From Rhodoferax sp. (lineage in GTDB: Bacteria > Pseudomonadota > Gammaproteobacteria > Burkholderiales > Burkholderiaceae_C), in contig JAIFMR010000100.1 in the NCBI GenBank assembly GCA_020048255.1, positions 1 to 6,458 on the forward strand: a stretch of 6,458 nucleotides of DNA, in the 5' to 3' direction. The notes beneath the pieces are model-generated. The model saw only the letters and a program-made list of their open reading frames with translations, was not told the origin of the DNA and searched no databases. Positions 5,656 through 6,458 of this stretch are shown piece after piece. The position numbers were made by a program, and so were the translations under genes. Within the stretch, counting starts at the first letter, position 1. Every line of letters begins with the position of its first letter.

Positions 5656-6458
5656 ATGAGCACACTCATATCGCCCTTGAGGCAGCACACCCAACACGTC
5701 GTTGGCGCCTGCCCGCATGACTGTCCCGACACCTGCTCGCTGTTGACCACGGTAGAAGACGGTGTGGCGATCAAGGTGCAGGGCAACCCGGCGCACCCAC
5801 ATACGGACGGCGCCCTGTGCACCAAGGTGTCGCGCTACCCTGAGCGCACCTACCATCCGGATCGTATCTTGCAGCCTTTAAGGCGCGTAGGGCGCAAAGG
5901 GTCCGGACAATTTGAACCCGTGAGCTGGGATGAGGCCTTGAGCGACATTGCCGTGCGCCTGAAAGCCATTGCCGCGCGCGACCCGCAAGCCATCCTGCCC
6001 TACAGCTACGCCGGCACCATGGGGCTGGTGCAAGGCGAGAGCATCGCAGCACGATTTTTTAACCGGCTGGGCGCATCCCGGCTGGAGCGCACCATTTGTG
6101 CAGCAGCGGGAGGTGAAGCGCTGGTGCACACGCTGGGTGCCAAGCGGGGCATGCGGGTGGAATTTTTTGCGGAATCCAAACTGATCCTGATCTGGGGCAG
6201 CAACTCGATCACCAGCAACCTGCATTTTTGGCGCTACGCCAACCTGGCCAAGCGCCACGGCGCCAAGCTGATTTGTATTGACCCGCGCAAGAGCGAGACA
6301 GCTGACAAATGTCATGAGCATATTGCCCTGCTGCCCGGCACCGATGGCGCTTTGGCACTATCAATGATGCAGCAACTCATCACCCATGACTGGCTGGACC
6401 ACGACTACCTGGCGCGCTACACCCTGGGTTGGGAGGCCTTGCGAGCGCGTGCATTGCA
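5656..6458 (+). CDS. Molybdopterin-dependent oxidoreductase with N-terminal [4Fe-4S] site, 3' partial
   Basis: These are the first 267 residues of a DMSO reductase-superfamily (Mo/W bis-MGD) catalytic subunit; the frame is open to the window end, and family members usually run to about 650-750 residues. The N-terminal iron-sulfur motif is C-x3-C-x3-C-x27-C: Cys19, Cys23 and Cys27 within ACPHDCPDTC, then Cys55 in GALCTK. The residues RYPERTYHPDRILQPLRR at 60-77 and FEPVSWDEAL at 86-95 are typical of the start of the molybdopterin fold. WGSNSITSN at 180-188 and IDPRKSETAD at 208-217 are cofactor-binding segments. Cys148 in ERTICAAAGG is the plausible Mo/W ligand. No Tat or Sec signal is seen, so it is cytoplasmic. 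It resembles the uncharacterised MopB_3-like group, and I cannot name the substrate. The ATG at 5656 was chosen for its distance to the cluster motif; an in-frame GTG at 5584 is less likely. Confidence 0.9.
   Translation, partial: MSTLISPLRQHTQHVVGACPHDCPDTCSLLTTVEDGVAIKVQGNPAHPHTDGALCTKVSRYPERTYHPDRILQPLRRVGRKGSGQFEPVSWDEALSDIAVRLKAIAARDPQAILPYSYAGTMGLVQGESIAARFFNRLGASRLERTICAAAGGEALVHTLGAKRGMRVEFFAESKLILIWGSNSITSNLHFWRYANLAKRHGAKLICIDPRKSETADKCHEHIALLPGTDGALALSMMQQLITHDWLDHDYLARYTLGWEALRARAL

Noticed and set aside
1..6458. CRISPR array, tRNA, rRNA, transposase, toxin-antitoxin or defence genes
   Set aside because: I read both strands for regular repeats, RNA gene landmarks and mobile-element proteins and saw none; the window is almost fully filled by the genes listed.

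Overview
The window looks like a stretch of chromosome from a GC-rich betaproteobacterium, most likely Comamonadaceae (Rhodoferax/Polaromonas-like). This rests on the general look of the proteins, the codon use, and an intergenic repeat at 1888-1940 that resembles a short repeat I recall as common in that family. No organism-specific marker such as rRNA is present, so the assignment is an inference.

Layout from left to right: (1) the 3' nearly complete part of a persulfide dioxygenase-rhodanese fusion (1-1080, +), cut by the window edge; (2) coaX, type III pantothenate kinase (1123-1887, +); (3) a short hairpin-bearing intergenic repeat between two convergent genes (1888-1940); (4) an M20D-type amidohydrolase on the minus strand (1930-3123); (5) a 126-base divergent intergenic region; (6) a three-gene plus-strand cluster: a 97-residue exported protein of unknown function (3250-3543), a LytS/YehU-type membrane sensor kinase (3547-4773), and a LytTR-type response regulator (4770-5515) whose reading frame is broken inside the receiver domain; (7) a 140-base intergenic region with two short interrupted palindromes; (8) the 5' part of a cytoplasmic molybdopterin oxidoreductase with an N-terminal [4Fe-4S] motif (5656 to the window end).

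The first two genes are housekeeping or sulfur-detoxification functions and the amidohydrolase is a catabolic or salvage enzyme; I see no sign that they act together. The small protein, kinase and regulator are packed with a 3-base gap and a 4-base overlap and should be one operon and one signalling unit. The regulator has apparently lost about 60 bases of receiver-domain coding sequence plus the frame, so as written the kinase lacks an intact cognate regulator. The most interesting items are the unknown exported protein tied to this kinase, the kinase's unusual periplasmic loop with two cysteines, and the broken regulator. I see no CRISPR, tRNA, rRNA, insertion sequence or defence system.
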